This document shows positions 1 to 13,241 of a DNA stretch of 64,000 nucleotides, piece after piece. Both the position numbers and the translations under genes were made by a program. Location: positions 1 to 64,000 of the forward strand of contig JBAMJV010001364.1 of the NCBI GenBank assembly GCA_037951105.1. The letters run 5' to 3'. This DNA is from Echinarachnius parma (lineage: Eukaryota; Echinodermata; Echinoidea; Clypeasteroida; Echinarachniidae). Positions within the stretch are counted from its first letter, which is position 1; each line of letters begins with the position of its first letter. The notes under the pieces were generated by a model that was not told the origin of the DNA, ran no database searches, and saw nothing but the letters and a program-made list of their open reading frames with translations.

Positions 1-138
1 GTGATGAAGCTCTAACACGATTCGTTTCACCTGAAAGTGTCCTTCCTTATAATAGCGTATACTGGGTCAGTATGCATCTAGGGTTGGGGGGGGGGGGGGT
101 AATTGGGGTCGGCAGGTTTCATCATTTGTGTGTGTGCG

Positions 139-786
139 CAGTGGCGTAGCGAGGGGGTCGGTTTCCTTTGCCCCCTCCCCAATCCAAAACTGCTTCCGGC
201 GCGCCTGCTCAACACCCTAGACCCCGCCAGCGGCCCTGGGGTAGGACCCTGGGCTGGTATTCAATTCAATTAAGTAAGACATTTACTTATCATTTTGTTA
301 GGCTGAACTCGTATTAAAATAGTTTTACTATGACTTTTTGACTTTTACTTCAGTTAAACAATTAACACAATATAAATGTTAGTGAATAATCTAGACCCTC
401 GAAAGCGCCGCCTAACATCATTGATCGCTGCCAGTCGAGAATCGCCGCCAGTCTGTTGTGTAGAGACCAGCTCGTTGTGCATATCTCTCTCGTACGTGGC
501 CAGGTGGTAGGCCGACTTCAGCATGCGAGGGAGAGACTAGATTATAGTCTATATAAATGTCTTATTTAAAGACATTATGACATGAGAATGTGTGTACGAT
601 TTTCACTTGATGCATTAATCATAATCACATCTCATTTTTGCTAAGTAACTTAAATTTTGACATACATTTGGAATTAATTACCAGCCCTGGACCCCCCCCC
701 CCCCCCCCCCCCCGAGTGGTTCGGGCTTACACCACAGTTTGGAGCCCTGATGGAGCCCCCTTGCTTAAGCCCTGGCTACGCCATTG
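139..786. mobile_element. hAT-like non-autonomous element
   Basis: The 5' end is CAGTGGCGTAGCG and the 3' end is the inverse of CAATGGCGTAGCC, so the ends are terminal inverted repeats (TIRs). The flanking octamers TGTGTGCG and TGTATGTG are imperfect duplicates because the element sits in TG-repeat DNA. It carries a 22-base C run at 692-713 and no transposase. The same ends occur at 44905-46607 and 49039-49388, where the target duplications are exact, which supports the call. Confidence 0.55.
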
Positions 787-843
787 TGTATGTGTGTGTG
801 TGTGTGTGTGTGTGTATGCGTGTGTTTGTGTGTGTGTGTGTGT

Positions 844-916
<73 letters not shown>
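785..916. repeat. (TG)n microsatellite
   Basis: About 130 bases of interrupted TG repeat directly abut the 3' end of the preceding element. Open frames here are only Cys-Val repeats. Confidence 0.95.
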
Positions 917-917
<1 letters not shown>

Positions 918-2280
918 CATTTAAAAAGTGATTTAAAAAATTGATTTAAATATGTATTTTGTAAACATTTTTAAATTATTTTATTTTGTTTTAACTGAAT
1001 GTGAGCAGATTTCCGGGGGAGGGGGGGGGGGGGGGGGGGGAGGGGGAGTGTGCAGGGGGTGGGAGAAGTAGCATGTCTGACTTCTTTTTTTTAATCTTTT
1101 GTTAAATCTCCATTGTTTAATTTTTGTGAATTACACTTGATTTGTACACTTGAGATGTAAACTGTTACTATTTGAAATGTTATTCACTTGTAAATGTTAT
1201 GTTAATTTGGAGAAATAAAAATCATGAAATAAAAAAAGTGTGTGTGTGTGTGTGTTTGTGCGTGCGTGTATGCGTCTGTGCGTGCGCGTGTGTGCGTGCG
1301 TGTGTGTGTCATTTCCGCAAAAGAGCTAATTATATATAATTCATGTGGGTTTTTCTGATGAATCGGAAGAAAAAAAATGCCCACGCGGACATTTGTAACA
1401 AAAACACCCTTCTTGTTGTCTTTATTTTGATAAACCTCAGCGTTCATTGACAAACGGGGACATCGCATCTGATCAATTTGATTAACCATATTAATTTCCC
1501 ACATTCTCGCATATATACTCGGTGTGCGTAACCTTGCACGTTCTCTTCTGCCTGACCCACTAACGTCTTCTCTTATTTTACCTTCCTGTTTGATAAGGTC
1601 ATGGCGTTTATTTGTAAAACGAGTATAAACTTTGTTATTTTAACTGTGTATCGAAGGCTAAAAAAGCTCAATTGACTGACTCGGACAATCCTATATTATT
1701 CTATAGCGCTGCTTGCGTTCCGGCGACTTTTCCTGTCTGTGTATTTAAACAAAAAAGAATGCAACGGCAAGAGCGCATCGGGTAAAAAAAAAAGGTGGAT
1801 TTGATATATTGAAGCTCTTTTTTTTAAACCCAGTTGTTTTACGTCACAAATTAAACAAAAAATGATCGCGGAGTGATACACAATTAACGAAGTAACATAT
1901 AGCTATTTAGTATTTGACTAGGTAACCCCAAATTTGAGAGAAAATACCGGAAATATTCTCATTATGTCTAGCTGTCAGGTAACTTGTCTTACTTTAATAA
2001 CATGATTTTGCTATTAAAAAATGGAAGTCATTCATTAGAAATCTCGAGATGTTAAATTGTACAATATGATTGAAAGAAAAGTACACACATAAATAGCAAG
2101 TTCGTGTATAGAAATAGTGACCAATATTTGTTTTTTGCGCAATCCTACAAAATAATATTTGACCACCGGGGTATATTATACTGTGAATTATTAGACAGTG
2201 AATAAAAGGAATTCCCTAAATATCAATTCACTTATTACAAAACGAACCCAAGGTTCTTTTATGCTAAACATGAGCAAACA
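917..2280. other. Gene-free AT-rich stretch
   Basis: It holds a 20-base G run (1021-1040) and a TG/CG microsatellite (1239-1309). I see no coding or RNA gene signal. Confidence 0.6.
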
Positions 2281-2380
2281 ATGAGAGAGAAATACAAGAC
2301 ACCCTCCTGTTACTCGCCCTCTCCCAACCCTATGCACAGCAACAACAAAAACACATACGCATACGCACATACATACATAC

Positions 2381-2523
2381 ACTCACACACACACACACAC
2401 ACACAAACACACACAACAGAAAAATCCCGAAAATCAAAAAAAAAAAAAAATTGGGGCATTTCGGGGGCGAATTCGCCCGCCGCCCCCGTGTATTTTTTTT
2501 GCTGACACACACACACACGTACA
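2381..2523. repeat. (CA)n microsatellites and A run
   Basis: CA repeats at about 2381-2418 and 2504-2523 flank an A run and a CCG-rich patch. No gene is supported. Confidence 0.9.
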
Positions 2524-3082
2524 CACCATAAAACGATGATTCCAATTGCATTTTATGGTAGTTGCAAATTGCTATAGCAAATTATTCAGCAATTATAACC
2601 TAAACTAAGTTTGAAAATAAACGTGTATATAAGAGGTGACCTTAGAATTTGATAAACAAACACACCAAGTGAAAGATATAGATCACAATAAACTATATTT
2701 TTTTGGTGTACGACATTTTTGCTAGAGGGGGAGAGAGGGGTGCAGGTGATGTTTTTCCCCCTAATATTTTGTTTAATTTGACAATGAACAAAAAACATGA
2801 CATGATTTAGCCTCGAATGAGAATGATTTTCCCTACTTCGAGAGACTTCGAGCTGTCTTTTTAGCGAAAGCTATATTTTATTTCTTGCATTTTTAAAGAA
2901 AGATGTGAAGACACCAGATGGCGCAATTCAATTTTGCATATTGTTAACATGCACTTCCACCGTATGTTGGATGTTTCGTGCACATTTCTACATCATCTTC
3001 TTCTTCTAATCCTAGCTTTCTTCTTCCTTTACGTACATAACTTTCTTGTGTTATCATCACCATTATCAATATATTCTCCTTC

Positions 3083-3083
3083 T

Positions 3084-3130
<47 letters not shown>

Positions 3131-3152
3131 GGCATCATCGGCATCATCATCA
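3083..3152. repeat. (CAT)n microsatellite
   Basis: This is a trinucleotide run of CAT with two GGCATCATC interruptions. The poly-Ser frame through it continues into a dispersed repeat and is not a gene. Confidence 0.93.
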
Positions 3153-3172
3153 AAGTTACTAGATTCCTTTAA

Positions 3173-3490
3173 AGGTGCACCTGTAAAGTGTCAGATATTG
3201 CCCAAAATGACATTTGAGACTTCAATCCATGGAAACCGATACTTACAAGCAACATTTGACTTCAATCCTGTTACAAAATCATTGTTAGATATGTCCGAAT
3301 GATGTGTGAAACTTTCATTGAAAAGGAATACTGCTTTCCTGGTTAAAAAAAACGAAAATATGCGTCAGCGTTTTTTTCGACGTGCATCTAGACCGATTGG
3401 AATTTCACGTTCAAAACGCATGTTTTGATATATAATTTAACCCGGTCGGACATGTAGAACTGATTTTAGGTCGATATTTGCTCAACCGTC
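3173..3490 (+). repeat. Dispersed repeat, TTAA at left edge
   Basis: It starts AGGTGCACCTG after TTAA (3169-3172). About 180 bases match 52679-52860, including the AAAGTGTCAGATATTGCCC-like opening. The right end is not resolved. It is probably an old TTAA-type MITE. Confidence 0.5.
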
Positions 3491-3779
3491 ACAAAAAACT
3501 CCAAATCTGTTATAATTGTTACATTGAATTATAATTTTGATTATTTCTTTGTTATTAGTTTAATTCATAAATACTAATTTGCATATTTGCATAATTTATG
3601 CAAATTAGTGATAAATTTTATCACCATAAAAAACATGGATATGATGAATTACATCATTTGAAAGTATTTTTACAGAAAACCTGAAGAAATCCTGTAGTTT
3701 CTCTTGACTTAAGATGAAAATCCCAATTTTCCCCCAAATTCGTCAAAAATTTGCATATTCAAAATTGTAATTAATTAAA

Positions 3780-3960
3780 ACAAAAATAATTTGAACAATT
3801 TTGGACCTGGCCTGGTCTCGGTCTCGAACATTTTTTGGACCGGTCCTGGTCTCGGCTTCGAAACTTTTCTACGACTACCCACCCGCCCCCCCCCCCCCCC
3901 CCCTCCCCTGCTGACAACAATTTTCCTGGCGAAATAACCCCCCCCCCCTCCCCCTTGAAA
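3780..3960. repeat. Poly-C repeat of the CCGAGACC family
   Basis: It contains C runs at 3886-3903 and 3938-3948 next to inverted GGTCTCGG motifs. The same words occur beside G runs at 9020-9080, 33440-33900 and 61360-61520, so this is a decayed member of one dispersed family. Confidence 0.6.
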
Positions 3961-3969
3961 AGTAAGTAT

Positions 3970-5710
3970 CTTTCTCAACGTAGCCTACGTATTACAGCAA
4001 TTTACATTTTGTCTATGAGAAGTTTGACTGTGTCATTTAACTTGGTTAAATAATTATACTGCAAAATGGAATATGATTTACAAATTATTTTCACTTTCCT
4101 AACAAGATCAAACACATAAAGACGAGACAATTGTCATTTCATTTAGATGGATCTTAATTATAGACATGATGATGTAGCTAGTAGATTTGCCTCAACGGCT
4201 TTGGCGGTTTTTTAGAAATTCTAACTAGTTGTCAGTCAGAGAATATAACAGAGAACTACAATGATGAATAAAGGAATATTGTTTGACCAAATTAAACAAA
4301 TCAACTTTCGAATAATATGCATATCATTGAGGTTGTTATTTTACCTCTCGTATATAAAACAAGAGATAACAGCATTATGTTGATTATGGGAAATTATTGT
4401 TGAGATAATCAGGATTTTAATATAAAAGTTACACTTCGACCGATTTGGACAAATTAAACTACTGAACATAACGATTTAACACTTCAAATAAGTTTACAAA
4501 ATACACTCATATATTAACAAAGCAATTCACACAATATTAGCATCACAATTATTGGAAAAAAAGAGCGGGCACATTTGTGAAACAGATACATGGCGCCATA
4601 CAAGTGATGTGGATCATCATCATCACCATCTTGCCTGGTTACATATTATTAATAACACATAATAACATAAAATAGCATATATGCCATGAACTAGATATAG
4701 ACCGCACCAACATAGAATGTCAAAATAATGACAGTGTAGAGTGATACACTACTTACATACTCGACATGGCTACATATACACTAAATATACGTATATAAAC
4801 AAAATCGACGCACAAGTAACATAAAAAATAATGTACCAGCAAAATTATATATACAAACTTCAATAAAAATTGTCAAGGAAAAACGTGTAATGGATGACAA
4901 GGAATGTCATAATACTGGTATTAAACTTAAAATCTGGTATAAGTAATATTCTTACTGTAATTTAAAGTGACCCTATTTCTATTTTTGTGTTCAATATTTG
5001 TATTCCTTCGAACATAATCAATTATCAATTCATAACTATACAATTATGTTTACAAATCATTTCAAAATGCTACTTCTTTGATTATTTCATTTTGATCTTT
5101 ATCAGAAATAATAGAAATGTAGCGAGTATAATTAAATAAATATACATTTATTTATTCATCTATCTGTTATTATTATAAATATTTTATATGTATATAAGTA
5201 TGTATATATTAATTATTTTTTTAATTTATACAAATTCAATTTATGTATATAGTGTAAATAAGTTACTAGTAGTTCAGCTGAAATGTATTTTGTTTGTTTA
5301 ATTCACTATTTTCGGGACTGACCTCGATTAGCACTATGCTATTTTGTTAGCCCCTTTTGTCAATTCAAGATATTTCATTAATTTGTACTATTGAACTGAT
5401 TATTATTATTGACTATAAATCCATTTCATTTAATTTCATTTCATTTCACATTAACATAAACCACTTCAGAATCAGAACGTTAATGATGAATGTTTTTCTC
5501 TATATTTCAAATCAAATAAACTGTATGAATGCTTACTAATGAAATGGTTTCGACGTAAATTATTGCCCTGCATTTTACGAGCACATCACATTGTAAGAAT
5601 ATTTACATAACTACAACATTGAAAAAGCGAAATAAGACCCATAATATTTTGACTGGGATCACCATTAGTACCTGGTAATATTTCAGAATTGAGTGACATT
5701 AACCGGATAA
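3970..5710. other. Gene-free AT-rich stretch
   Basis: Very AT-rich DNA with short simple tracts near 5150-5250. I see no gene, RNA or bounded repeat. Confidence 0.6.
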
Positions 5711-5711
5711 T

Positions 5712-6193
5712 ACGGAACGGGGCACTTCCCAAAATATAGTACCAAACTTTATATGTCCATCAGATATGGTGTCTTTTCCAATGAAAAACGATACCAAGAA
5801 CAGTAATTTTGGTAGTGTAGTTTTTGTTTTAGGACGCTGTGAGTGAGACCATGTCATGTGCCAATAATTGTTGTCAATTTTTACCTAGTCAGGGCCAGTA
5901 AAATCGATTCACTGCCCTTAATACTATGCCCATTATCTCGCCACACGGCTGAGTGCACACTGTCAAAGGCGCGCTGTGTTATCATGGTTAAACGCTATGA
6001 AAGGCGGTGCGTGCGGTTTTACTGGCCCTGACTAGGTAAAAATTGACAAAAACGGAACCTGACATCATGTCACTCACAGCGCCCTAGAACAAAAACTACT
6101 CAACCAAAATGGCTGTTCTTGGTATCGTTGGACATACTAATTGTGTTGCTGTATTTTGAGAAGTGCCCCGTTCCGTTTTTTTGGGGCCACCCT
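5712..6193. mobile_element. Foldback MITE, copy 1
   Basis: The left arm begins ACGGAACGGGGCACTTCCC and the right arm is its inverse, ending GGGGCCACC. Arms are roughly 200 bases and span most of the element. A sister copy lies at 12386-12914. The outermost left end seen in the sister copy is missing here, so this copy is truncated or diverged on the left. Confidence 0.75.
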
Positions 6194-6326
6194 CGATAGG
6201 GCCTACATTTTCGATTCTAGCAGACTCTTCTTCAGGGGATAACATGACGATAGAGAACATTATAATGTATCTACACACATGTGTACAGCAAGAAAAGGAG
6301 CTGGCAGAGACATGGAACAGTAAAAC

Positions 6327-6523
6327 AATAGACCGCTTCTGTAATGTATGCAAATAATATGCGTATGACGTCAGACTCCCCGTTGGTAAGCTTAACAAGT
6401 AACAAGTAACTATATAGGTCCGGCAAGCTCCGGCGAACTTAGCTTGCCGGACCTAGTTACTATTGTTAAGCTTGTCTTACGTCATACGCATATTATTTGC
6501 ATACATTACAGAAGCGGTCTATT
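6327..6523. repeat. Near-perfect palindrome
   Basis: The outer arms read AATAGACCGCTTCTG and its inverse, and contain TGACGTC. The inner core repeats TAGGTCCGGCAAGC against GCTTGCCGGACCTA. Most bases are in the arms. It is probably a small foldback MITE. Confidence 0.8.
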
Positions 6524-7752
6524 TCGAGACAGTGAGTGGCCAATCAAACTTGGCTGGGATTGGACGGAATACCGTGCACACAAAAGAGAATGTTGTGTAA
6601 CAAAGGACAAGGGATTTTGAATGTCGTATATGTAAAGAAAATGTGAATATGCGTCAGGATTAAAGAAAGCTTTACTCTTAAGCCAATAGACCACGAATGA
6701 GCTGTGGCATAAATAGGGGAATATTTGATTTCCGCGTAAACATACCAGTATCCGGCTATGTCTACATTTTCTTGAAAAATCCATGATCCATAATATCTTT
6801 TGTTAATTATTTACAACAAAATGCAACATTTGTAAAGTTATACAGGAAGATATCGAGTAAAATACCCAACAACAAGATGGGTAGATGGACGGTTAACATG
6901 TGTGCCTTGTGTCACGCAATAATGAAGAGCACACGTTCCTTATGAAAACACACACCGAACATAATTATGTAAAATTTGTCTTATTCTCTCCATATTCTAC
7001 TCTATTTTTTCTACTGCACATAGTAATGAGACAATCTATCAAGTATCTTGACTTGGCTAATAAACTATGTTCCGGCTAAAGTAAATCATACCATGACAAT
7101 ATGAATATCACGAGCAAGGATTGTAGTTTATTATATGAATATATCTATAAGTTGTTAAAGATCTTTTCTTACAATTAATCATGAACATTTGCAAACAAAT
7201 GTTTTCACTATGAGCACATATACCTTCCAAGAGTGAGGATTAAAACAACCCGAAAACATAATGCCTCGGCTACTTCGTTGCGGAGGCATAAAAACAATGT
7301 TTATATAAGAATTATACCTGGTCTTAGGTAAGAAGTGTTGACAATAATCTAAACGTTTGGCGTATTCTGAAAATTACAAATGTGACCATGAAATCAACAT
7401 GTTGGCAGGATCTGAACATATGACAGTATTATAGCATTATAGAATAGTAAGATACCGTCATTTTGTAATCTACAACACCATTACATTATATATATGCACC
7501 AGCTATAGATTTGTTGCGTAAAGCCATCAATGAATTGATAAATAATGTGATCTTCTACTCAATGTACTCTTTCAGACCAGATAACTTGGCCTCATCTAAA
7601 ATGTTGAGAAAATCGTCCTGAAAGGCTCCAGTGCGATCCTTGCACATACAGAGGCACTCTCTAACAGCATCTATAAGATTACCGACGTGTTTGAAACGTA
7701 TGTTTTCGGCCTCGTTATTCAGTATCCCTCATTGGCGGGAAATTTGCCTACT
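6524..7752. other. Gene-free stretch
   Basis: No coding, RNA or repeat structure is evident beyond AT-rich DNA. Confidence 0.55.
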
Positions 7753-7754
7753 TA

Positions 7755-7935
7755 AGGCGCCGTCAAACCGAACCCGACACGACGCACGACACGGCATTAC
7801 GACAAGACACACGACACGAAGACGTGTTCGGTGTGACAGGTCAATAGAGTCTGCACATTATCGATTTATTTGTGTCGTGAGGCATGTCGTTTTGTCGTGT
7901 CGTGGTGTCGTGTCGGGTTTGGTTTGACGGCGCCT
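7755..7935. mobile_element. TA-flanked MITE
   Basis: The ends are AGGCGCCGTCAAACC and its inverse. TA lies immediately outside on both sides (7753-7754 and 7936-7937), as expected for Tc1/mariner-type insertion. Inside are dense CACGAC/GTCGTG words, so the whole 181 bases can fold on itself. Confidence 0.75.
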
Positions 7936-8206
7936 TATTGCGAAGTTGTCCTTCCGTCACATTCACCCTGCATTAGTAATGATAATTAAATGAAAAGAAA
8001 ACCCGTTTGCAACATTAAAAGTATTGCCTCGTCGGATTAGAGAGCGTATTCACTCATTAAAAACTCTATTTCATTCACTACAGGTGTCCAGTAAGCATGA
8101 CACGGTTCACATGTTGACGTCTATTTATTTGTAACATCTGTACACTATTGCACGTAAATATGTTTTGTATATTTTTTTAAATTGTATCAATTATTTTCTT
8201 CATTCT

Positions 8207-8812
8207 ATTATGCCCCACCTCTAAAGAAACTGTCCAGAATAATAATTTCCCTTGTGACATCACCTGTCAAACACTTGACAGCTAACCGAATATGAACAAA
8301 AGACATACGTACAAGAATAACACGCTCACAAAAGCAAGTACTGTATGTTTCCATACGATACGTTATTAGTGCATACCGTAAAAGTTTGACTAGAGGCGCT
8401 ACTTTCTCACAGTATTAGCAGATATTATCAACAGCCCCAGCCCCGTCCACAAGGATCTAGTATAATGAATATGTATCTAGCCCTTTGTCAACGATCTTCG
8501 AGCAGGTCTTAATGAATATTCATGATAGCATAATCATGTAAAATTGAGAAGAGGTAAACGTTACTTAGGGTAAAAAACCCACCAAGCAAGCAGAAGTAGC
8601 TCTTGGGTCGGTGGTTGGTGCAAATCATTCTAGGCATGGCGGTATGTAAAGCCGTAGGTTCAAGTCGCAATGGATTAATTATGTTTTTATTCTTCGATTT
8701 CATAGGAAATTTTGTTTTAACAATGCCACCGTTTTGTGCATAGGAATAGAAAGGAAAATCATTTACTTTTTATCAGATACACAATTATGACATTCAGGTG
8801 AAATCATGGCAT
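8207..8812 (+). repeat. Long inverted repeat, left arm
   Basis: About 600 bases match the reverse complement of 11047-11722. Shared blocks include GACTAGAGGCGCTAC, the AGCTCTTGGGTCGGTGGTTG block and the CATTCAGGTGA edge near 8795. The arms look roughly 75-85% identical by eye, so the duplication is old. Confidence 0.8.
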
Positions 8813-8834
8813 TCCCTGTCCCACCCCACCACAC

Positions 8835-8874
<40 letters not shown>

Positions 8875-9140
8875 AGTTAAGAGTCGTGTAGGCGGGGGGG
8901 GGGGGGGGCATGGGCGTCGATCTGTCATTGATACCCATTCATCAGGGGGGATGATCTATTCATCCATCCCCCTGATGAATGGGTATTACGTAAGTATCGA
9001 CGCCCATTGGGGGGGGGGGGGGGGGGTGCATGTCCGTCGCCAAAAATGTTCGAGGCCGAGACCGAGACCACTTATTCAGTTGTTTCCCCAAGGCCGCCAA
9101 ATAGTGGTAAAGGGGGAAGGGGCAACTTCTAACTTGTAAC
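8813..9140. repeat. CA microsatellite and G-run repeat with palindrome
   Basis: A CA repeat (8840-8874) is followed by G runs (8894-8908 and 9009-9026). Between them is a palindrome (about 8911-9004) with arms GGGCGTCGAT and inverse. The right part carries the GTCCGTCGCC and GAGACCGAGACC words of the poly-G family. Confidence 0.75.
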
Positions 9141-11046
9141 GTGTTTTAAAATAATGTTTGTTATGAATTTTCGACACCCTTGGGCCTTGGTCCATTTAAC
9201 GATGTCTCTCAAGCTACCCATCATCCTTCCCCTTCGATCCCTCCAAAATATTTCACTGAACATCACGACCAGTAAATCAATGAGGATTACGTATTGTATT
9301 ATAATTACTTTAAGAAAATACGCGCCTTAAAGCCAAATCCCCTAAATGCTGGTAGATGACAATTAAAAACAATTCAATCAAATTAAACATGTTAAATAGC
9401 AATGTAGCTATCGAGTATGTATGTACAACATGCATTCTGCCTCATAGCCATTGGTTCCTGATATGTTTGAATAAGGGAATGTGTTTTACATTAACATGTT
9501 ATAGTATTTTCACAAATCATTCCATGGAAAATATTCCATGTACAAATATTTATTACAAAATCGCTCTATATTTAAGCATTATGTTCATCTAATAAGGTAA
9601 TTTGTCTTTAACTAGTTTTCTCTTTCCAGTTGAATTTCTATTCATCACGATCAACTGTTTGGTTTCCATGTGATTCTTTTGTTATCATATTTTACGACGC
9701 ACACTGAAGCTGTTACTAGGCAGATAAACCTCGTACAAGCAGTCGATCTGTTTGAATATTACGTAACTATGCATTATAGCGCTCTCTGCATGATAGTCCA
9801 TTTTGTAATGGCATATTATGCCGTTGATTTACAGTCGATTAAGTGATCGAGCTTATCCCAGATGTCGTCATATTTTGAAGCACTTGGGCAAGAAAATATA
9901 GTAGCGATCTTGTCTATCGGAGGAGAAATGTTGTCCCTTTATCAATCTGAGTGGACTTTGGGGCCAACAATTGATTTATATTGGGATTACAGATACTTGC
10001 TAACTTTATTCTGGTATTAACGTGTGTGAGGTGTGTGCGCTATGTGCGTACTGTATTTGAATGAATGCAAACAAAACCAATCATGAAAACATTGTTTTTA
10101 AATGCAGGTTACAAAAGAAACAAATGAATTGAAACAATTTAAAACAAAATAAATAAAAGAATATAATGAACAAAAAATGACGAGAAAAAAAGTGAAATGA
10201 AAGAAGAATGACACAAAACAGGGAAACAGAACCAACAACTAATACTATAAAAAAAAAACCGCAGGACTTCATTTGGGTGAATTTGATCCGCGTACTTTGA
10301 GATCTAAAAACAGACCAATACCATCTACCGTTGAACCACGTTTTGAAGCGTAATTTAATGCATATTCTTTCAGCCCTTTCACACATCTTCGACCTGTTTC
10401 ATTCATGCTTATGTATAATTATTCAGAACAGGTGTACGATCTATTGCATTATTTGAGGCGCTAGGAGGAACATTATTGTTCGAACTGTATTATTCTGTCC
10501 AAGCAATCGTTATCCTCATTGTGCTCTCCGCATTATCTGTTTTGAAAAGGAACTCATGATGCACCACCAACAAGACTATTCACACTATTTCAAATGAATA
10601 GCAACAACATATATATTTGCATAATCTATTGAGTTTCTATAGAGATAGAAACATATTGCATAACATAGCAGTTTCCAAGTTACAACGTGCAGCACTAGCA
10701 GCATAAAATCAAAGAATGCATGACACGGCATCTCAAGTTCGAATCTGACAAACCATGCATAATGAACATAATCGTAGTCATAGCGTGCGTGTGATGTGTG
10801 CATGTATACTATAACGGGTGTGTTTGTGTCCGTGTGTGTGTGTTGGGGGGGGGGGGGGAGGAGGGGGGCGGGGCTGGGTTGCTCAACATTGCTTCCTATT
10901 CATAAGTTGTTATTAATTCTTGGTCGGAAAAGAGTCAAATAAAATTTGTGCTTGATGAAGAGTTGGCTGAAACAGGGTGATGAATCAATTTTAAAATGAC
11001 CCTACCCCCTCCATCCACTAATATATAAAGCTTAATACTATTACTA
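9141..11046. other. Loop of the long inverted repeat, gene-free
   Basis: This is AT-rich DNA. On the minus strand near 10270-10340 there is a weak tRNA-like pattern (TGGTTCAACGGTAGA and GGATCAAATTC, resembling A and B boxes). A TG repeat and a 14-base G run sit at 10825-10858. No gene is supported. Confidence 0.5.
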
Positions 11047-11722
11047 GCAGAATGTCAGGACTTCACTCACCTGAATGTAATAATTGTGTATTTAAGTTAA
11101 CACAGAAATGATAATTTTCATTCCCATTCCTATGCACAAAACGCTGGCATCTGTTAAAACAAAATTTTCTATGAAATAAAAAATAAAAAAATAAATCACT
11201 TATCCAGTGCTTCTTGAACCTACGGCTCTTCATACCGTGATGCAATTTTACCTTATCCTGATTTGCACCAACCACCGACCCAAGAGCTACTTCTGCTTGC
11301 TTGAATGGATTTCAACCCTTAGTAACGTTCATCTTTTCTAACTTTGCGTGATAATGCTATCATGAATATTCATTTAGACCGGCTCGAAGATCGTTGACAA
11401 AAGGCTAGATACATATTTATTATACTGGATCGTTTTGGATGTTTGCTGGCGCTATTGATACTCCTCTAAACCAGTAGCGCCTCTAGTCAAACTTTTACGG
11501 TATCCTGCCTTAATGACGGTGAAGCTTTTCTGACATAGCAATTGTTATTGAAATGTAAAGTGTGTCAAATAGAATTGTATTCATTCGTATTGCTATTGTG
11601 AGCAGGCACTTAACTTGGACGAAGTTTTATTCCACTATGTATTGTTCCTTTTACCAGTAACTGAGCAGTGAATCACCGATGATGTCACAGGGCGAATTTG
11701 TCTAAAGGTGGGCCATAGCAAT
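11047..11722 (-). repeat. Long inverted repeat, right arm
   Basis: Reverse-complement partner of 8207-8812. It carries an extra AT-rich insertion near 11165-11200. Together the arms bracket about 2.2 kb. Confidence 0.8.
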
Positions 11723-12385
11723 ATTAATCAATAATTGATTATATATTTGAAAATATACAAAGCATATTTAGGTCGAATAGTTTACACATATTTGATGTGT
11801 ACACTAATACAGATTTGCTGAAGACAACATGCATTTGCAAGTCAGGGAACCTTTAAAAGAAACCGATGAATACCGTACTCTAAACAAATTCACTATGACA
11901 ATAACCGACACAAAGATATTAACTTAAACCTCCTTGACAAACCCTCAAATTTGTTACGACTGCTTTTAAGATTTAAGTGACCGCACAAAGCGCGCGTTCA
12001 TCGATGTGACTAAATTGTGGCTTTAATGGCTTACCTTTCTGCGGACTTTCTGGGCTTCGAATCCGTTCCTTTGATACCAGAAGATATTTTCCTAAAATAC
12101 AGTAAGAAAAGGAAACGTTAAGTGAACTGTCAAAGTTGTTTCCAAAAATATACATGCAAATGAAAATCTCAGTGAGCAACGAATACATGATATTGGCGAG
12201 ATGTGTGAATAATCCAAATTGCTCTTGTTGCAATAATTTCATAAAAGGACTACGCTTCTTTACAATTAAAGGTCAAGTTATGCTCAATTTGCTTTGATAT
12301 TTGTTCCACCTCTTTATGTTATTTTTTGTTCAAGAACGGATTGGTCAATATCTTTATAACTTATTGGTCAACATATAATCCTATA
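11723..12385. other. Gene-free stretch
   Basis: I see no gene or bounded repeat here. Confidence 0.5.
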
Positions 12386-12914
12386 CATGGTGGCCCCAAC
12401 AGACGGAACGGGGCATTTCCCAAAATAAAGTAACGAAATGATTATGTCAATCGTTTAAAGTGTCTTTTCCAATGAAAAACGATACCAAGAACAGTCATTT
12501 TGGTCGTGAATTTTTTGTTTTAGGGCGCTGTGAATAACACCATGTCAGGTTCCCATTTTTGCCAATTTGTACAATGTCAGTGCCGGATAAATCGCACTTA
12601 CTGCCCGTCATACCTTCGAGCACGTGAGCAATCCGCGCGCCATTGTGTGCCGAGAGAATGGGCATACATGTAGTTGCTCGATAACTATATATACGGGCAG
12701 TGAGTCTCATTTATCAGACACTGCCTTGGTAAAAAAATGACAAAAATGGTAATCTGACATGGTCTCACTCAAAGCGCCCTAAAACCAAAACTACACGTCC
12801 AAAATTACTGTTCGTGGTATCGTGTTTCATTGGAAAAGGCACCCTATCCAATGGACATAACCATTTTGTTATATTATTTTGGGAAGCGCCCCGTTCCGTT
12901 TTGGGGCCACCCTG
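12386..12914. mobile_element. Foldback MITE, copy 2
   Basis: The left end is CATGGTGGCCCCAA and the right end is the inverse of CAGGGTGGCCCCAA. Just inside, both arms carry GGAACGGGGC. It matches copy 1 (5712-6193) along both arms. CAGGG ends are hAT-like, but I find no matching octamers outside, so the superfamily is open. Confidence 0.75.
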
Positions 12915-13241
12915 AAGAAGGTCTCTTGAAAAAAAAAGGACTAAGCCGTAATTGCTCCGCTGCATCACAATTTCATTGCATAAATCAACAACTGCAAGTA
13001 CGAGTAATTTTATTCCACAAAAACTCAAACTTTGGAAATAAAATGTCTGATTTATTTCACACAACGCAAAACACAACTGTACTAAAAATTGTTGATTTTC
13101 TTCATTATAGTTTTCCAAAAGTGATATTTGAGACAAAACCCATAAACAGTACTAATTTTTCGAATGATATGTGAACAACAGGATACAAGAGAAGACTGTG
13201 TGAACGCTCCAAGTGGTTTTGGTTGAATTTGACACAGTTAA

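Noticed and set aside
638..931. Long open frame of Cys-Val repeats and similar His-Thr frames at 33760-34288
   Set aside because: They are translations of TG/CA microsatellites and G runs, not proteins.
8580..8670. tRNA-like SINE head in the inverted repeat arm
   Set aside because: Only a weak B-box-like GGTTCAAGTCG is present; no cloverleaf forms.
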